Under the pieces are notes generated by a model, which was not told the DNA's origin, did not search any database, and saw only the letters and a list, made by a program, of their open reading frames with translations. Made by a program: the position numbers and the translations under genes. This document shows positions 63,848-64,000 of a stretch of 64,000 nt of DNA, piece by piece. Source of the stretch: Novipirellula artificiosorum (lineage in GTDB: Bacteria; Planctomycetota; Planctomycetia; Pirellulales; Pirellulaceae). Where the stretch lies: positions 770,267 through 834,266 of the forward strand of contig NZ_SJPV01000002.1 of the NCBI RefSeq assembly GCF_007860135.1, read 5' to 3'. The first letter of the stretch is position 1. Each line of letters opens with the position of its first letter.

Positions 63848-64000
63848 AGTGATTCCAAGAGAGTGAGGGCAGATGCAGTTCTAGAGGGGGGATTCTGACA
63901 GCGGATGGAAATCTTGGGAAAATGTCCCTGAAAACCAGCTTTTGGGCCACAACACCCGGTACTAGAAATGGCTTAGATTCGATTCTAACAAACCGTGCAA

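Overview
The window looks like a planctomycete chromosome, most likely Pirellulaceae (Rhodopirellula and relatives). This rests on gene families seen together: a giant LEPR-XLL-type surface protein, a DUF1592/DUF1552 pair, a DUF1559 pseudopilin-like protein, a Tat-exported Gfo/Idh/MocA oxidoreductase, a large Ser/Thr kinase and a DUF6655-like lipoprotein. The species cannot be named from the sequence.

Layout. (1) Positions 1-28050, minus strand: one uninterrupted reading frame of at least 9350 codons that runs off the left edge. It begins with a LEDRILLS motif and a DUF4347-like domain, continues through laminin-G-like, C-type-lectin-like, beta-helix and filamentous-haemagglutinin-like segments, and ends (in the window) in long cadherin/VCBS repeat arrays. 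Apparent short plus-strand frames in this stretch are antisense shadows. (2) 28.2-29.5 kb: a REP-associated tyrosine transposase (RAYT) between two arrays of short hairpin repeats. The same repeats recur at 38.8 and 42.4 kb between convergent genes, and one repeat type also occurs as coding sequence inside the giant gene. (3) 29.6-32.1 kb: decayed DNA with a frameshifted AsmA-like gene, a lipoprotein fragment, an IS4 transposase fragment and the first of three copies of a 125-bp MITE-like element. (4) 32.1-38.8 kb: a four-gene plus-strand export cluster (TolC-like channel, two HlyD-like adaptors, and a PqqD-like/M50 protease/HlyD fusion), a plausible partner for export of the giant protein. 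(5) 38.9-42.4 kb: pyrimidine salvage (cytidine deaminase, pyrimidine-nucleoside phosphorylase) and an HtrA-like protease. (6) 42.6-49.4 kb, minus: ankyrin-repeat protein, DUF1552, DUF1592 cytochrome-type protein and an LRR lipoprotein. (7) 49.7-58.3 kb: Gfo/Idh oxidoreductase with a clear terminator, small lipoprotein plus DUF1559 protein, a kinase shortened by a nonsense codon, a two-domain DUF1579-like protein, an AEC transporter and a DUF6655-like lipoprotein. (8) 58.5-60.7 kb: SDR-scpB-HAD operon. (9) 61.1-63.8 kb: a WXG100-like small protein and, convergent to it, yidC with an embedded PDZ domain.

How it may fit together. The strongest candidate for an undescribed system is the giant multidomain surface protein with the nearby channel/adaptor/M50-fusion cluster. 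The link is inferred from proximity and domain logic, not shown by the sequence. The second candidate is the RAYT/hairpin-repeat family, which appears to have entered the coding repeats of the giant gene. The third is the 125-bp element, whose two internal hairpins differ by compensated substitutions and have complementary loops. No tRNA, rRNA, CRISPR array or replication origin was recognised.
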